From: Timema cristinae
Taxonomy: Eukaryota; Arthropoda; Insecta; Phasmatodea; Timematidae
Assembly (NCBI GenBank): GCA_039000515.1
Contig: JBCFYV010009882.1
Location: forward strand, 61,707,317-61,771,316
Length of the DNA: 64,000 bases
Reading direction: 5' to 3'
Made by a program: the position numbers and the translations under genes. Within the stretch, counting starts at the first letter, position 1, and each line of letters begins with the position of its first letter. Shown piece after piece: positions 48,465-58,889 of this stretch. The notes beneath the pieces are model-generated. The model was not told the origin of the DNA, searched no databases, and saw nothing but the letters and a program-made list of their open reading frames with translations.

Positions 48465-48810
48465 GTATGTTGGTTTGGTTTCAATAAACCCAAAAAGTAC
48501 CCATTGGATCGAGACTGGCCTACTTCTGATGTACTCCTTATTTTTCCGGGGACAGAAAAGCTATCTCATCAGTGACAGAAGCAGTGTTCAAAAAACCGGG
48601 TGTAAGCAGTAAAAATACGTGGTGGATTTTTGCGCGGGTACAAAGCATGGAACCGGTTTCGACCAATGGAACGGGGTAAGTGGGCAGCTCATGTTTCTTC
48701 GGGAATCTTTGTACGCAAATAAAGCACTGGCATTGAGTTGGTTACATTATTTTCTAGCATTTAAAGCTGTCAGATGTGTTTAATGCCTTAATGCTGCGAA
48801 CAGTATTCTT
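48465..48810 (+). repeat. Copy of the Helitron-like repeat (family of 34,018-34,421)
   Basis: It shares ordered words with 34,018-34,421: a start with TTGGTTTG..., then ATTGGATCGAGAC, CTATCTCATCAGTGA, CCGGGTGTAAGCAGT, AATAAAGCACTG and TAGCATTTAAAGCTGT. The right end is less clear and no CTAG terminus is seen. There is no coding frame. Confidence 0.5.
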
Positions 48811-49019
48811 GTTTACTGTTTGTTACTAAGCCAACAACAAATTTAATTGATCTAAAATAGTATGTCTGGAGGTTAATAAGTAGTCTACATAGTGCTTCTT
48901 TCAATTTACTTTATTTTTATTTTCAAAATAATGGATCTAAACTATTAATGTTGGTGCTAAATGTAACAATGCATCCGCATAGTAATAAATTTGAGTCTTA
49001 AATTTAGATAGACATGACT

Positions 49020-49711
49020 TAAGCACAAAACAATCCGATTTTGTGGTGGATGATAAGAAATTTGGTAAGAAATACTAGGGCTGTGCGTGGAGTTGAATGT
49101 GGAACGGATCACTTACAAGTGATCACAGTATTTGAACTAGATAGGAATTTTCAGTGCACGATTACTAATCAAGTAAGAGTCAAAGTAGAAAAATTGTTAA
49201 GATCAAAGTGTAAGAGCGCAAAATGAAAGATTACTGGGTGAAAGATTCACTTTACAAGAACATGAATGGAATGCCTAAATAAATGCCAATGGTATTGAAA
49301 GATGAGTTGTGGTCCTAGAAATTTAAAAAAGAGATGCATGGTGGAATGAACCAGTGAAAGAAACTGTGAGAGAAAAGAAAGAAAGGTACAAATGTATGAT
49401 TATTGCGAAGAGTGAAACAGCACTTAAGAGGTTGTGGGACATTCAAAAGTGAAAAAAAATAAAGACAACGAAATTAAAAAGGAGAGTAGGGTTCAAATGT
49501 TATTAAAAGAAGGATAAAGAATGCAGAATAATTTTGAAGGAAATAGGAAGCTTATCTGGAAGTGGACTGGGTAAAAAGAACTAAACATGCAGTGGAAGGA
49601 AATACCTTTCTTTCCGAATGAACGTGGTAAATTTATCCGAGAAGAAAACGGTATAAGTGAGTGGTGAAGTAAGTATTTTAAGCAATTATATGGTGAAAAC
49701 GTTGAGAAATA
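49020..49711 (+). pseudogene. LINE-2 relic, endonuclease end and start of reverse transcriptase
   Basis: Broken frames read RNTRAVRGVECGTDHLQVIT (the C-terminal SDH-like motif of an AP endonuclease), then DRNFQCTITNQVRVKVEKL, then WWNEPVKETVREKKERYKC, which resembles the linker before the reverse transcriptase in RTE-like and related LINEs. Further on, FPNE..., EENGISEW and YFKQLYGENVE can be read in shifting frames up to 49,700. Frameshifts and stops are frequent, so this is an old copy. It continues after the Helitron at 50,230. The clade is not certain. Confidence 0.65.
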
Positions 49712-49714
49712 TCA

Positions 49715-49750
<36 letters not shown>

Positions 49751-50224
49751 TTATAAAATAACATGTCCTGACTGACTGACTGATTCATCATCGCCGAGCG
49801 CAAACTATCAAGGCTACAAGCATGAAATTCGGACTGTATATTCATTATGTTATGTAGGCACCCACTAAGAAAGGAATTTAGAAAATTCCCCCCCAAAGGG
49901 GTCAAAATAGGGGATGATAATATGTATGATAATATGTATGAAAGTCCGTCATTTTGAAAGTTACATAAACAAAATTTTGTATTTCGGTTATTGAAGTAAA
50001 ACAAATAAATACGTGTTTCAGGAATTTTGGAAATTTTATTTAATAAAGGATGAAAAAGGGGGTGAAAGTTTGTATCGGACTTGCATTATTTTTGATCTGA
50101 GGTCAAGTTATGGTCATCAACGTAACGTAATATTTTAAATTAATCTGTAAATACATATGTATATTTTCGTATTTGTATATAATCAACTTCCACGCGAGCA
50201 AAGCCGCGGGCAACAGCTATCTAG
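49712..50224 (+). mobile_element. Non-autonomous Helitron inserted in LINE-2 relic
   Basis: The right end reads CGCGAGCAAAGCCGCGGGCA then ACAGCTATCTAG, the classic arthropod Helitron 3' end: a short CGCG hairpin followed by CTAG, with T as the next base. The left part has the word TGTCCTGACTGACTGACTGA followed by TTCATCATCGCC, which I know from arthropod Helitron 5' regions. A TC preceded by A at 49,712 is my chosen start, giving A|TC...CTAG|T as expected for Helitrons. An (AT)n run lies just inside the left end. About 513 bp, no coding capacity; it would have been moved by a helicase/Rep protein supplied elsewhere. No target duplication is expected or seen. Confidence 0.75.
49715..49749. repeat. 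(AT)n run at the Helitron left end
   Basis: About 17 AT units. A short (TA) run is also found right after the Helitron's CTAG. Confidence 0.9.
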
Positions 50225-50228
50225 TATA

Positions 50229-50480
50229 TATATATAAGGTTGTGATGAATGAAATATTTAATGAGGGTGAGGTGTTTGAATCTAAGAATGAAATTGTTAA
50301 AGAATGGAAAAGCTGTGGGTATAGATGGGTTCACAATTTAAATGCATTAGTTTGAGGGAATGATAATTTTTGTCAGATTATGTGAGTTGTTCAATGTGTG
50401 ATGAGATAATAGGATTTAGCCCTCACATACAAGCATATTTAACTCCTAGAAATACTAGAAAAAGTTACTAGAATAATCTA
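50229..50480 (+). pseudogene. LINE-2 relic, reverse transcriptase N-part
   Basis: Directly after the Helitron the frame reads KVVMNEIFNEGEVFESKNE, then in a shifted frame MKLLKNGKAVGIDGFTI. The block NGKAVGIDG is a standard conserved stretch at the N-terminal side of LINE reverse transcriptases. It fits as the direct continuation of the piece ending at 49,711, so the two were one element before the Helitron insertion. The similarity fades after about 50,420. Confidence 0.65.
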
Positions 50481-50495
50481 CTTCATTGGACTTAC

Positions 50496-50534
50496 CTTGG
50501 CCCGTCTCTTGCTAGCGTCCTTCATCATGGTCAT
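50496..50534 (-). CDS. Candidate first coding exon (minus strand) with splice donor
   Basis: The minus strand reads ATG, 13 codons (MTMMKDASKRRAK), then GTAAGT directly after AAG, a perfect animal 5' splice site at 50,495/50,496, phase 0. The frame is also open upstream for about 20 codons. Upstream lies GC-richer DNA with an NRF1-like palindrome. I do not recognise the protein and cannot find the next exon; downstream are a LINE relic and a Helitron. It may be a real host exon, a promoter piece carried by a transposon, or chance. Confidence 0.3.
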
Positions 50535-50620
50535 CTGATGTTGACCCGATACTTGCTCCGTTTGATTTGGCCTAGCCAACAATGGAAGACGACTTCAATC
50601 TACACTTTTCAAAAACAGAA

Positions 50621-50638
50621 CATCGCGCCTGCGCGATG
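50621..50638. promoter_or_regulatory. NRF1-like palindrome, candidate promoter element
   Basis: CATCGCGCCTGCGCGATG is an interrupted palindrome with 8-base arms. Its core CGCGCCTGCGCG differs by one base from the NRF1 site (YGCGCAYGCGCR). It is by far the most CpG-rich spot nearby and lies about 90 bp upstream of the minus-strand ATG at 50,534. A YY1-like AAGATGGTGG is at 50,861-50,870. Confidence 0.4.
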
Positions 50639-51470
50639 GCATCCCCACTCCAACTTTTTAAATTTTGGTTGATTCTTGGATTTGACTGGTCGTTGCCCCC
50701 CTTTTCCTTATCATAGCCCTGTGCTAATTTTGATGTATACAAATAAGCGTTACCTGGTCTGAATAAAATTACAGTAATTTATATCACACTAGTAGGCTGA
50801 CCTAATCTTTGTTCACTGCCTGAGGACCACCCACACTACAACCACCGAATCAAGACCTACAAGATGGTGGACTGTTCCGTTGCCCTCACCAGAAGGAAAT
50901 AGTACCCCACCGCATGGAATACGTAATATCAAATTGTGTAATATATGTAGACGGGATTGCGCTGGCTTAGGTATTTGATATAAGCTATTGTTTAGCGTAA
51001 TTAAGTATACCTGAAATGCCCTTGTTGGTATTTATAATATTTAGTTTATTAGAGTAGAACATAGTACAGCTCTTTGTTGTTATGTCATATTTCTCAGCCT
51101 TTTGGCTCACATTTGAAACACCCTGACCTAGTAGCTTATATTTAGCTAATTGGTATTAACGACCTAATATGGTACATTATTTCTTGTTTGCTATGCAGTC
51201 ATTAATTAGGCTTTATCCATGATTGGTAGGCAAGATATGGTCCTCAGCAAAAGCTGGTCGTGGCACTTGTTTTTGGTTCATACCTTGTGAGTAGACGGAA
51301 TCCTTTAGATGCCAGTGGGGTTTGTAGCTCCGGTCTTTGAGTGTGCTATTTTTTTTTTTGTAGTTTTCATTGATGACTTAACTTGTTCTTGAAGATACAC
51401 CTGCCCAGGGGATTCGTAATTGAGATTTTGATATTATTTGATTGTTGGAATATATTAACCGCCCGTAGCT

Positions 51471-51515
51471 ATGGCATCGACGTTTGCATGTAAGACTCGT
51501 GAACTAACCGAGCAG
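51471..51515 (+). CDS. Candidate first coding exon (plus strand) with splice donor
   Basis: ATG begins 15 codons (MASTFACKTRELTEQ) ending in CAG|GTATGC, a plausible splice donor, phase 0. It is divergent to the candidate exon at 50,496-50,534, 937 bp away. No following exon is identified. Confidence 0.22.
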
Positions 51516-51904
51516 GTATGCTATGCTTGCTTCTAAATTATTATACTGAGTTCTAATTTGGTGCACCGTATAGAGATTATATTTTATTGTAACTTCTTGA
51601 AGAGGACTTAGTCCTACTCCCCTTAGATTAGTTTAGGTTGACCACTATTAATTACTTATTAATTGCGTTTCCTTACGAAACGAATTATACACATACTACC
51701 GTACAGATTAGCTCATACTTACAACCACAAGTTCATAAAATTCCTGCTCGACTGTAATATAAGCATGTCTTGTTTCCCGTGTCAGGTTGATCCCACCAGT
51801 TGATCTCACTGTAACTGAGACAACTATTTAGGTAAACGGCTACACTAATTAATGTAGTAATAAAACTATTGATCGAATTTACAATTTTTATGAGTAGTTA
51901 TTTT

Positions 51905-52110
51905 CAGCACCACATCTACTAGCCGTATGGGTTGTGCATCTATGTAGAACTACTAAATTACTATAGTGTGTGAGAAGGAGAGTGAAAAATCATTTAGAAT
52001 AAACCACGCTCAGTACATCTGACCGGAATCGAGGCCAGACCTCACCGCCTTGTCAGTTGAATATATTGCGAGAGTGAAGCCTTAATCCATGCGGCCAATG
52101 AAGCGGGTAT
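51905..52110 (-). mobile_element. SINE-A copy with internal deletion, minus strand
   Basis: In reverse complement: head ATACCCGCTTCATTGGCCGC, B-box region CTGGCCTCGATTCCGGTCAG, body TTTTTCACTCTCCTTCTCAC, and tail ACAACCCATACGGCTAGTAG. Part of the body is lost. Confidence 0.72.
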
Positions 52111-52599
52111 TAATAATTAAAAGTATTTTCATATATCAGCAATTCTTGTAAAATGTGTTCGATAATTAAAACCTAAAAGTAATGAATATCTAATTAGAGT
52201 AAAAATTATTGTTAAATGATTTAGGTATCTACAAATAAGAATAAATGCAAAATTTCAATTATTAGCATCCAGAGTTGTTTGAACATTTGAAATTGGAACT
52301 CAAGAAGTCTATCTGCACTGGAGATCAAGCTATTTCTGTCTTTCTTCCTTTACTTGGGGGAGATAATGACTCATAAATACCTGCCTGGCTACCTTCCTCA
52401 CCTTACTTGGACAAAGGGGGAGAATTATGGAATGATTTACACTCAAGGACCCCCACCTGAACAGATTTTACTCCTTCCCTAGCAGTTTACAGAATTTAGG
52501 CTCTACCCCCGGAGATACTATATTTTTCTTCATAGCCTTCAACTTTGAGTTCATCTTGTGATGAAATGGGGTCTTAAAAAGGAAGTATAAATTGTGAAA

Positions 52600-52990
52600 T
52601 TGAACAATGGATGAATGCATAAGAGAAAGTGGTTGGATGTATGTTTATCATTACAAAGAATGAGATAGTATTAAAATAGGCGAAAATGATAGTATATAAA
52701 GTATGCTAACACCAACATTGATGTATGGATGTGAATCGCGAGCTTGTCAGGAGAAATATAAAAGCAAGGTTAATGTGGTTGGAATGTGATAACTAAAAAA
52801 TGTATGTGGAAAAAATAGTATGGATCGAGTCAATAATGAATGGGTGCTCAAGGAGTGCGTTTTTAAAGGGAATCCAATAGGTCAATGTGAAAGAAGTGTC
52901 TTTCGTTGGGTTGGTTATGTTGAGAAAATGAATGTTGTTAGAGTGTTGAAGTTATATAATTATAACATTAGCTGTTACTGCTATTATCAC
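52600..52990 (+). pseudogene. LINE-2 relic, C-terminal part of ORF2
   Basis: In mixed frames one reads LMYGCESRACQEKYKSKV-like residues (52,715-52,770), then CGKNSMDRVNNEWVLKECVF and RSVFRWVGYVEKMN (52,800-52,935). The order YGCE(S)W, then a conserved NEW block, then R-x-x-GHVERM is the usual C-terminus of this LINE type. It has the same strand as the pieces at 49,020-50,480 but lies about 2.1 kb beyond them, where an intact element would have well under 1 kb, so foreign DNA was inserted or this is a separate copy. Confidence 0.6.
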
Positions 52991-52999
52991 AATGTTACT

Positions 53000-53660
53000 A
53001 CCCGCCCCAAATAAGCCCATACATATAGAAATCCCGCATTATAAATACTAGCAAGACTAGCTAGTATAATACCACCCCAAATAAACTTATACTCATAGAC
53101 ATACAGCATTATTAAATATCACAATCTTACTATGTCTAATATAGGTGCTCTACTCACTCGTTGTATCTTACGGATTAGCGTGACTTCCATAACCAGCCTG
53201 TTCCCACCAATGCTAGAATGAAGAGAAGTTATAAACAAGTTATGGAGGATGCATCGACAATATTTTCCAATAGAGGGATTCTCAAATGCTCTGATTGGCC
53301 CGACTGAGTTACAGGAGGACGAATCGTATTCTTGATCAGGTCTTCGTGACCGAATGAACGTAGCTAGAGTATGCAGCAGCACACCATGTGTATGGTGTTC
53401 GTGTCTTGGGAACAAGTCAGACGTATCTACAACACACAAATAAACTGGCGGACGTGACTGAAGTGACGTAGCATATCCACCAGCTGCTAGGCATGTGACG
53501 TTATACTACTAATAATCAATTTCCTCATAAAGAGATCTCCCAACTACCAATCCATCAACTAGACCTATATATAGCTAGCGTTCAGCTAGTATCAAAGACT
53601 ATTAAATCCGACATTTCCACAAGAAGTCCTATTCAGGACTATAAAATTATTTAGCCAGAA
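53000..53660. other. Unassigned moderately GC-rich block
   Basis: The minus frame 53,119-53,439 (106 codons) and a broken plus frame both run through here. Two similar phrases (CCGCCCCAAATAAGCCCATA at 53,002 and CCACCCCAAATAAACTTATA at 53,073) form a local repeat. Probably a mobile-element remnant of unknown type. Confidence 0.4.
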
Positions 53661-53967
53661 TGGATATATATATATATATATATAATTGTTATATAAACTT
53701 TATAGTTCAACTATGGGTTTGATTATCTTGAACACTTAGGTTTTTTATGTAGTTGAAATCAGTCAGTGTAAGCATGTGTAATTTTTTGCTAAAGGTTTTA
53801 TTTTTGAAAGTAAATTCTGTTATTGAACACTTAGTGTTTTTTATTGCCGCTTGGACGCTAGTATATTTGTAATTTCTTGAAATATTTGGGTACTCACATT
53901 TTTTATTGCTCGTGTGGTTACCAGTAATTGTTTAAATTATTTAATTTGATAATGTTTCTTTTATAGG

Positions 53968-54222
53968 TTACCCGCCTCGGTGGCGTAGTTGGCTAACGTG
54001 CTTGTCATGTTGAGTTCGACTGCTGAGGACGGGGAGATCGAGGTTCGAATATCGCTCGGGTGAACTGGGGGAGGTTTTTCCTAGATTGTTTTCCACTCTC
54101 CCTCCACGCAAATGCGGGTTCACTTTCTCTAATTCAACCTTCCCAATTCCTAATCCATTAGCGTAATTAGTACTTAATGCGTATAACCCGAACGGGTAGT
54201 AAGACATGGTGCTAAATAATAA
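53968..54222 (+). mobile_element. SINE-A, near full-length
   Basis: This is one of the best-kept copies. The head ACCCGCCTCGGTGGCGTAGT then TGGCTAACGTGC has an A box, and GAGGTTCGAATATC is the B box. The body includes TTTTCCACTCTCCCTCCACG then CAAATGCGGGTTCAC, and the end GTATAACCCGAACGGGTAGT then AAGACATGGTGCTAAATAAT. It serves as the reference for the other SINE-A calls. Confidence 0.9.
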
Positions 54223-55242
54223 TTAATAGAGAGATTAAAATATACTCTCAAACGTACTGTGCAATTGCAGACTCAGCCATGAATTATTTGTTTTCCAACA
54301 CACTTCAGTTTGACTTTTGAGAACATGTAATTTATTGTTTTACCTCTGTTTATTACATTGAATAAATAATTCAAATATTTCTTTCACTTGAAAACTTTTT
54401 TTTACTTTTTGCTGTAATCTTTTCCTTAATTTCCGACAACCCTCTTTTGGGCTGATAGTGGCCTCTAGCTTTTAGGCGTAGAGTGGAATCGGTACATAGT
54501 GATGGAAGAATGTGGATACAAAGGAAGAATTATACATGTAGGACGTGGTTAAATGTTGTAGACTATTGTTTAAAAAAAAGAGAAACTTCAATAATTTTTA
54601 AATAAAAGAACATGTATGACTCCGTGTATGGATCTTGTTGAAGCGAAGGGTGTTTGTAAGGATAGGGGGAGGTGTGTAGTACGTTAATGAAGATGGATTA
54701 CCTACGGAGTTGATGGTTTTACTAGCCATATTCGCAGATTCTTGCCTCCTCGTAAGAGAAGCACTTGATTAGCTATGTAAATATAAATTGCCATAATAAT
54801 AACCCTATTATTATTATTCTAGTAGGAGTTTATATAATCAATTTTGATGAATATTTTGTATTCAAATACATCAATTATTATTGAGTTTTTTTTCCATTTT
54901 CCAGGAAGTACAGCAGGTCCCAGCAGGTAAATACTGTTGTAAAATATGGTCAAAAGTGTTATATTTCCTCGTATATATTTTCTTGTTCTTATTGCTGTAG
55001 TTTATTATCATCTGAAGATTGAGACGATGTATTTAATGATGAGATGATAATACCAGGGGATGACAAATGGAGGCGACATTGTCAAACCAATTCAAATATT
55101 TAAATTCATGATGGTGATGTCAATGAAACAACTGCGGTATTACCAAGTAATTTTTTCCACCTTTATTAACGATTCCATATTTAATTAATAGTAATCTCTT
55201 GTCATCTACACATGATATTTCCATTTTGAGAACTCCCCTAAG

Positions 55243-55510
55243 GTTGGTGACCTGGTGGTCTAGGGGTAAGGTGTCAGACTTCTATGTTGGCGGCCGGGGT
55301 TCAATCCTCGGTGCCGGCACAAATTTATCTGATTTCCAAACCCTTCCTTCACCTCTGACAAGATATCTTGTGAATGTGGGGAATGCCAGGCCTCCACCGT
55401 GGTTCGGATTCCACGTTAAACTGTAGGTCCTCCATTTCATCTCACAATCACCCTATCATTACACATTAGCGTAAGTGCGTATAACCCGAATGGGTAGTAA
55501 GACGTGGTGC

Positions 55511-55563
<53 letters not shown>
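55243..55563 (+). mobile_element. SINE-B, full-length young copy
   Basis: This tRNA-derived SINE is flanked by AACTCCCCTAAG on both sides (55,231-55,242 and 55,564-55,575), a perfect 12-bp duplication. The head carries an A-box-like word (TGGTCTAGGGGTAAGGTG) and a B box (GGGTTCAATCC), the internal Pol III promoter. The body includes GTGGGGAATGCCAGGCCTCC. The 3' end GTATAACCCGAATGGGTAGT then AAGACGTGGTGC is shared with SINE-A, followed by about 17 TAA units. It encodes no protein and must borrow a LINE enzyme. Confidence 0.92.
55512..55563. repeat. (TAA)n tail of SINE-B
   Basis: About 17 units directly after the SINE-B end and up to its target duplication, so it is the SINE's tail. Confidence 0.93.
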
Positions 55564-55565
<2 letters not shown>

Positions 55566-56017
55566 CTCCCCTAAGAAAAGCATCAAACGCAAAAATAATA
55601 CATAATAATTAGTACGGAACTTCACGCGGACTTTTTCGATCTACGGTTTAAAAATGGAGATATTTACTCAAAATTCATAATATAATATACACTAGCGAAC
55701 CCGAGAATAAATTGAGCTATACATACGTAAAACATTTTTTGACTCGCGGCTTTAAATTTTATAATTATATTTTTAAAGAATTAAAATATTCATTTGTATA
55801 TTTGGACCAATAAAAAAATATCGATATTGGGTCCCCAATGTTCAACTCTTCGTATTAATATTTTGACTCCCGGTTAAAATTTTCAACATTATATTAGGGA
55901 ATTCACATCTTATGGTTATCTCATTGCTATTAAATCTATATTTTATTAATTTTGACCAATACATTGGTAATTATTGTCTATTGAGTCTAAAATGAGAAAG
56001 ATTGATCATTGATGTAC

Positions 56018-56895
56018 CAGGGCGGATCCAGGAAGCGGGCGTGTGGGGCGCACGCCCCCTTCAAGAAATTAAACCAATTAATTATTGTTAAAGTCCCTAT
56101 TAGCTTTATTGTCATGTATTACTATCTCACTAACCAGATTTAATTTTTTTAAATTGTTATTGGTAATATTAACACATGATTACTCTACGGTAATGATTAT
56201 AAATACTTAAGACAATCACATTGAGTGCTGAAATGGTGAAAATAGGCATTAATTAAACCACCCAAATATAAGTTGTGCGCCTCTTACATTGTTGCACAAA
56301 CATTGTTTAGGCTTTATTTTTATTTTATTATATTTATTATTACTATTTCAATGATAAATAATAATTAGAGATATTTAAATAATTTATTCATAAACAACGT
56401 GCTTTAAACAGAATCTTTGAATAATACCACACACATAATGTGTTAGTATATTTTAGTGGTAAAATTTTGATTTATGATGAGGAATAATAGCTATACTATA
56501 GAGTGGAGTTAGAGTTTGATTGTTCGAAATCTGAATAATTCCTTCTAATTTGTCTAATTGATTGAATAGCTAAAAATCTATTTATATAATAATTGGTATA
56601 TTGTTTAAACTTATTTCCCTCTTAATAATCACTATGTATTGATGTTCTTATTATTTGTATTTAATAAATTTCAATACTTATAGCAAATTTCGAAACATAC
56701 CATTGATTAGAAGAATATTATCAAGTTTATCGTTGCACTGAAAAATTACTTAAAGATTCATTCTCAAATTTTGAAGTATTTTTATGTCCAAATTTCTTGA
56801 GGAACCTCCCCCCCTCCTCCCTTACCCGATACCGATGGGAGAACCCGCAGCCCTCTCCCACCCCTCAAGAAAATCCTGAATTCACCCCTCTACTG
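56018..56895. mobile_element. DNA transposon remnant with CAG...CTG ends
   Basis: The left end CAGGGCGGATCCAGGAAGCG resembles the reverse complement of the right end (CAGTAGAGGGGTGAATTCAG then GATTTT). Both sides also have matching C/G-rich sub-terminal runs, unusual in this AT-rich DNA. The flank is TAC on both sides. The class is open: hAT-like ends, but no 8-bp duplication. No gene is visible. Confidence 0.5.
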
Positions 56896-58529
56896 TACAA
56901 TTATTTCCCCTAAGAGGTTTAGGGAAAACAAATTCAACTTATTGAAAGACTTACTTATTTGCTTAGTCTATGGCATTAGATAATTATTGAGTTTAAAATT
57001 AAGAAGTAACTCTTCACAAAAAAAAATCCCCAAAATTGTATTAATATATTTGCCAGTATAACAAAAAATATTTGTTCAAAAAATATATATTTCAAGTAAA
57101 AGTTATGTGTTTTTAATAGTTTTAAAATTATACAATAATAAGGTATTTAGTATCTCAAATAATTGAAGAGAGATATAAATTTTTGTATCTGTAAAGTACC
57201 CTAAAAGTAATTTTCATGGAAATATGAAAATAGCCATTTTGTTTATAATCTTAATCAAAGCCTAGATATGAATTTTAATAAAATCGTTAAAGCTGATTTT
57301 GAAAAATGGAATTTCTCTTTTTCATTCTTTAGTAAAATGCTCTTAATTTTAGGGTTAGACAGACACACAGACAGATGGCGTTGCAAAAACTACTTTTTAG
57401 GGTTAGGGGGTGGTAGTCATGAAACTTCTACATCCATAAACATCCAAATAAGATTTTTTGACGGTCGTAATACTTTACCTCAAAGGGTTGGAAAAAATTA
57501 ATAAAAGACATTTTTTCGGGTAGCTTGAAAACTATTGGATTTATGAAAATATATTTAATCTAAAAGTTTTTTATTATAAATAGAATTATCTAATAATAAT
57601 GTTAAACATTTTTACATACAACTAAATTAGGATAAAATAATAGTTTTAACCATTAACCATAGGAATAGTAAATGCGTCTAGAAATAATGTTTAAAGTTTC
57701 GACATTTTTTATAACGAGAGAAATCTTGATTGTAATATTAAAATGATTCCATGTTATTTTGTCACGCCATGTACCCCTTAGCACTTATCGCGGGAAGACA
57801 CAAAACTAGGTTCGCTCGCTGCTCTTTTATAAGTGGTGTTTCCTCAGTGACTCGCATACATTATAGTAAATTGAATGGGTCCCAAGTTGCGCGACATCGC
57901 CATGTTAATGTGACTTCTCCAGGAAGTTATACACCATATCTGTTAAGTTGGGAAGAAAGAGAATGCGGGAAAAAGCCAGTGTATTTGCAGTTTTGGTGGT
58001 AAAACATTATTTAGCCAAAATAAATAAAATATTTCTCCAGTACAAACATAGAATTTAATTTTCTTATCATGGAGACCCCAACATTTCTTGAATATTTTTC
58101 ATGGGTGTCCTATAATTTACTGACAGCCTTTTCTCTTCATTTAAAATAATTCTCATATAATGACTCTATGCTCATGAGGGATATTCAAGAACTGTTGATA
58201 TCCACATGTGAAGAAAATTAAACTCTATGTTTGTACTGGAACAATAGTGTATTTATTTTAGTAAAAAAAAAAAGTTTTACCATAAAATCGGCAGAAACAC
58301 TGGTCTTTTATCGCGCCCCCTTCCATCCCACCTCAAGAGCCATGTTGAAAGGAGGAATTGGGGCGAGGAGGTGTGAAAAAGGCATGATGATTACGTGTTT
58401 AGGTTATGACATCTGAAAAACACAAACAACATGAAAATACTATGTTTGGCTTGGCTATGATGATGTGTCACAGATACATCTTTGTTGTCTTTTACAACCA
58501 GATAGGTAGAAGTTTTAAGGTCCATACAT

Positions 58530-58740
58530 TTGGGCACCTGGTCTAAATGTCAATCTCAACTAGTCTGATATGCTGGTTTCAAGGCGTGGGAAACTTCTTC
58601 CTACTGGTCTAATGAAGATGGGTTTTCCTTAGTATGTTTTTCAATTGCCATACACGCAAATGTAGATACAAACCTCTACATACCTCATCCTTCCTCAGGC
58701 CATCATTCTAGATGGCCAATAAGACGCAGTGTAAAATTAA
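58530..58740 (+). mobile_element. SINE-A copy, diverged
   Basis: Only scattered family words remain: GGTCTAA in the head, GGGTTTTCCTTAGTATGTTT, CATACACGCAAATGTAGATA, and the end AATAAGACGCAGTGTAAAAT. Confidence 0.55.
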
Positions 58741-58889
58741 ATGTTATGATCAATCACAATAATTTTCCTATATTCTGTATTACAAATAAAAAGAAAGTTT
58801 TCAAATGTATTTTTTTCTTTAAGCCAAATTAGTGTTACTCATAAAACAAACACGTTATCTTGTGAAGCACAATGGAAAATATTTATTTA

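Larger units (their letters stand above)
50600..51900. other. GC-richer block between LINE-2 pieces
   Basis: This stretch interrupts the LINE-2 relic and has more GC and CpG than most of the window. Apart from the exon and promoter candidates listed, no gene, transposase or terminal repeat is visible. Confidence 0.45.

Noticed and set aside
49678..50004. 108-codon minus-strand ORF
   Set aside because: It reads through the (AT)n run and the Helitron backwards; the Tyr-Ile repeat is the microsatellite.
51091..51107. TTCTCAGCCTTTTGGCT, 16 of 17 matches to the 5' end of U2 snRNA
   Set aside because: The similarity stops at once on the 3' side; branch-point recognition and later U2 parts are absent. 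At most a tiny retro-fragment.
54595..54790. Frames resembling reverse transcriptase scraps (MYDSVWILLKRRVFV..., ...FADSCLLVREAL)
   Set aside because: Too short and too diverged to support; no conserved motif is complete.
57330..57420. Similarity of the CAGACAGAT...TTAGGGTTAGGG word to 60,530-60,600
   Set aside because: It is short and low-complexity. It might be one element's end, but I cannot define a unit, and the telomere-like TTAGGG occurs only once or twice.
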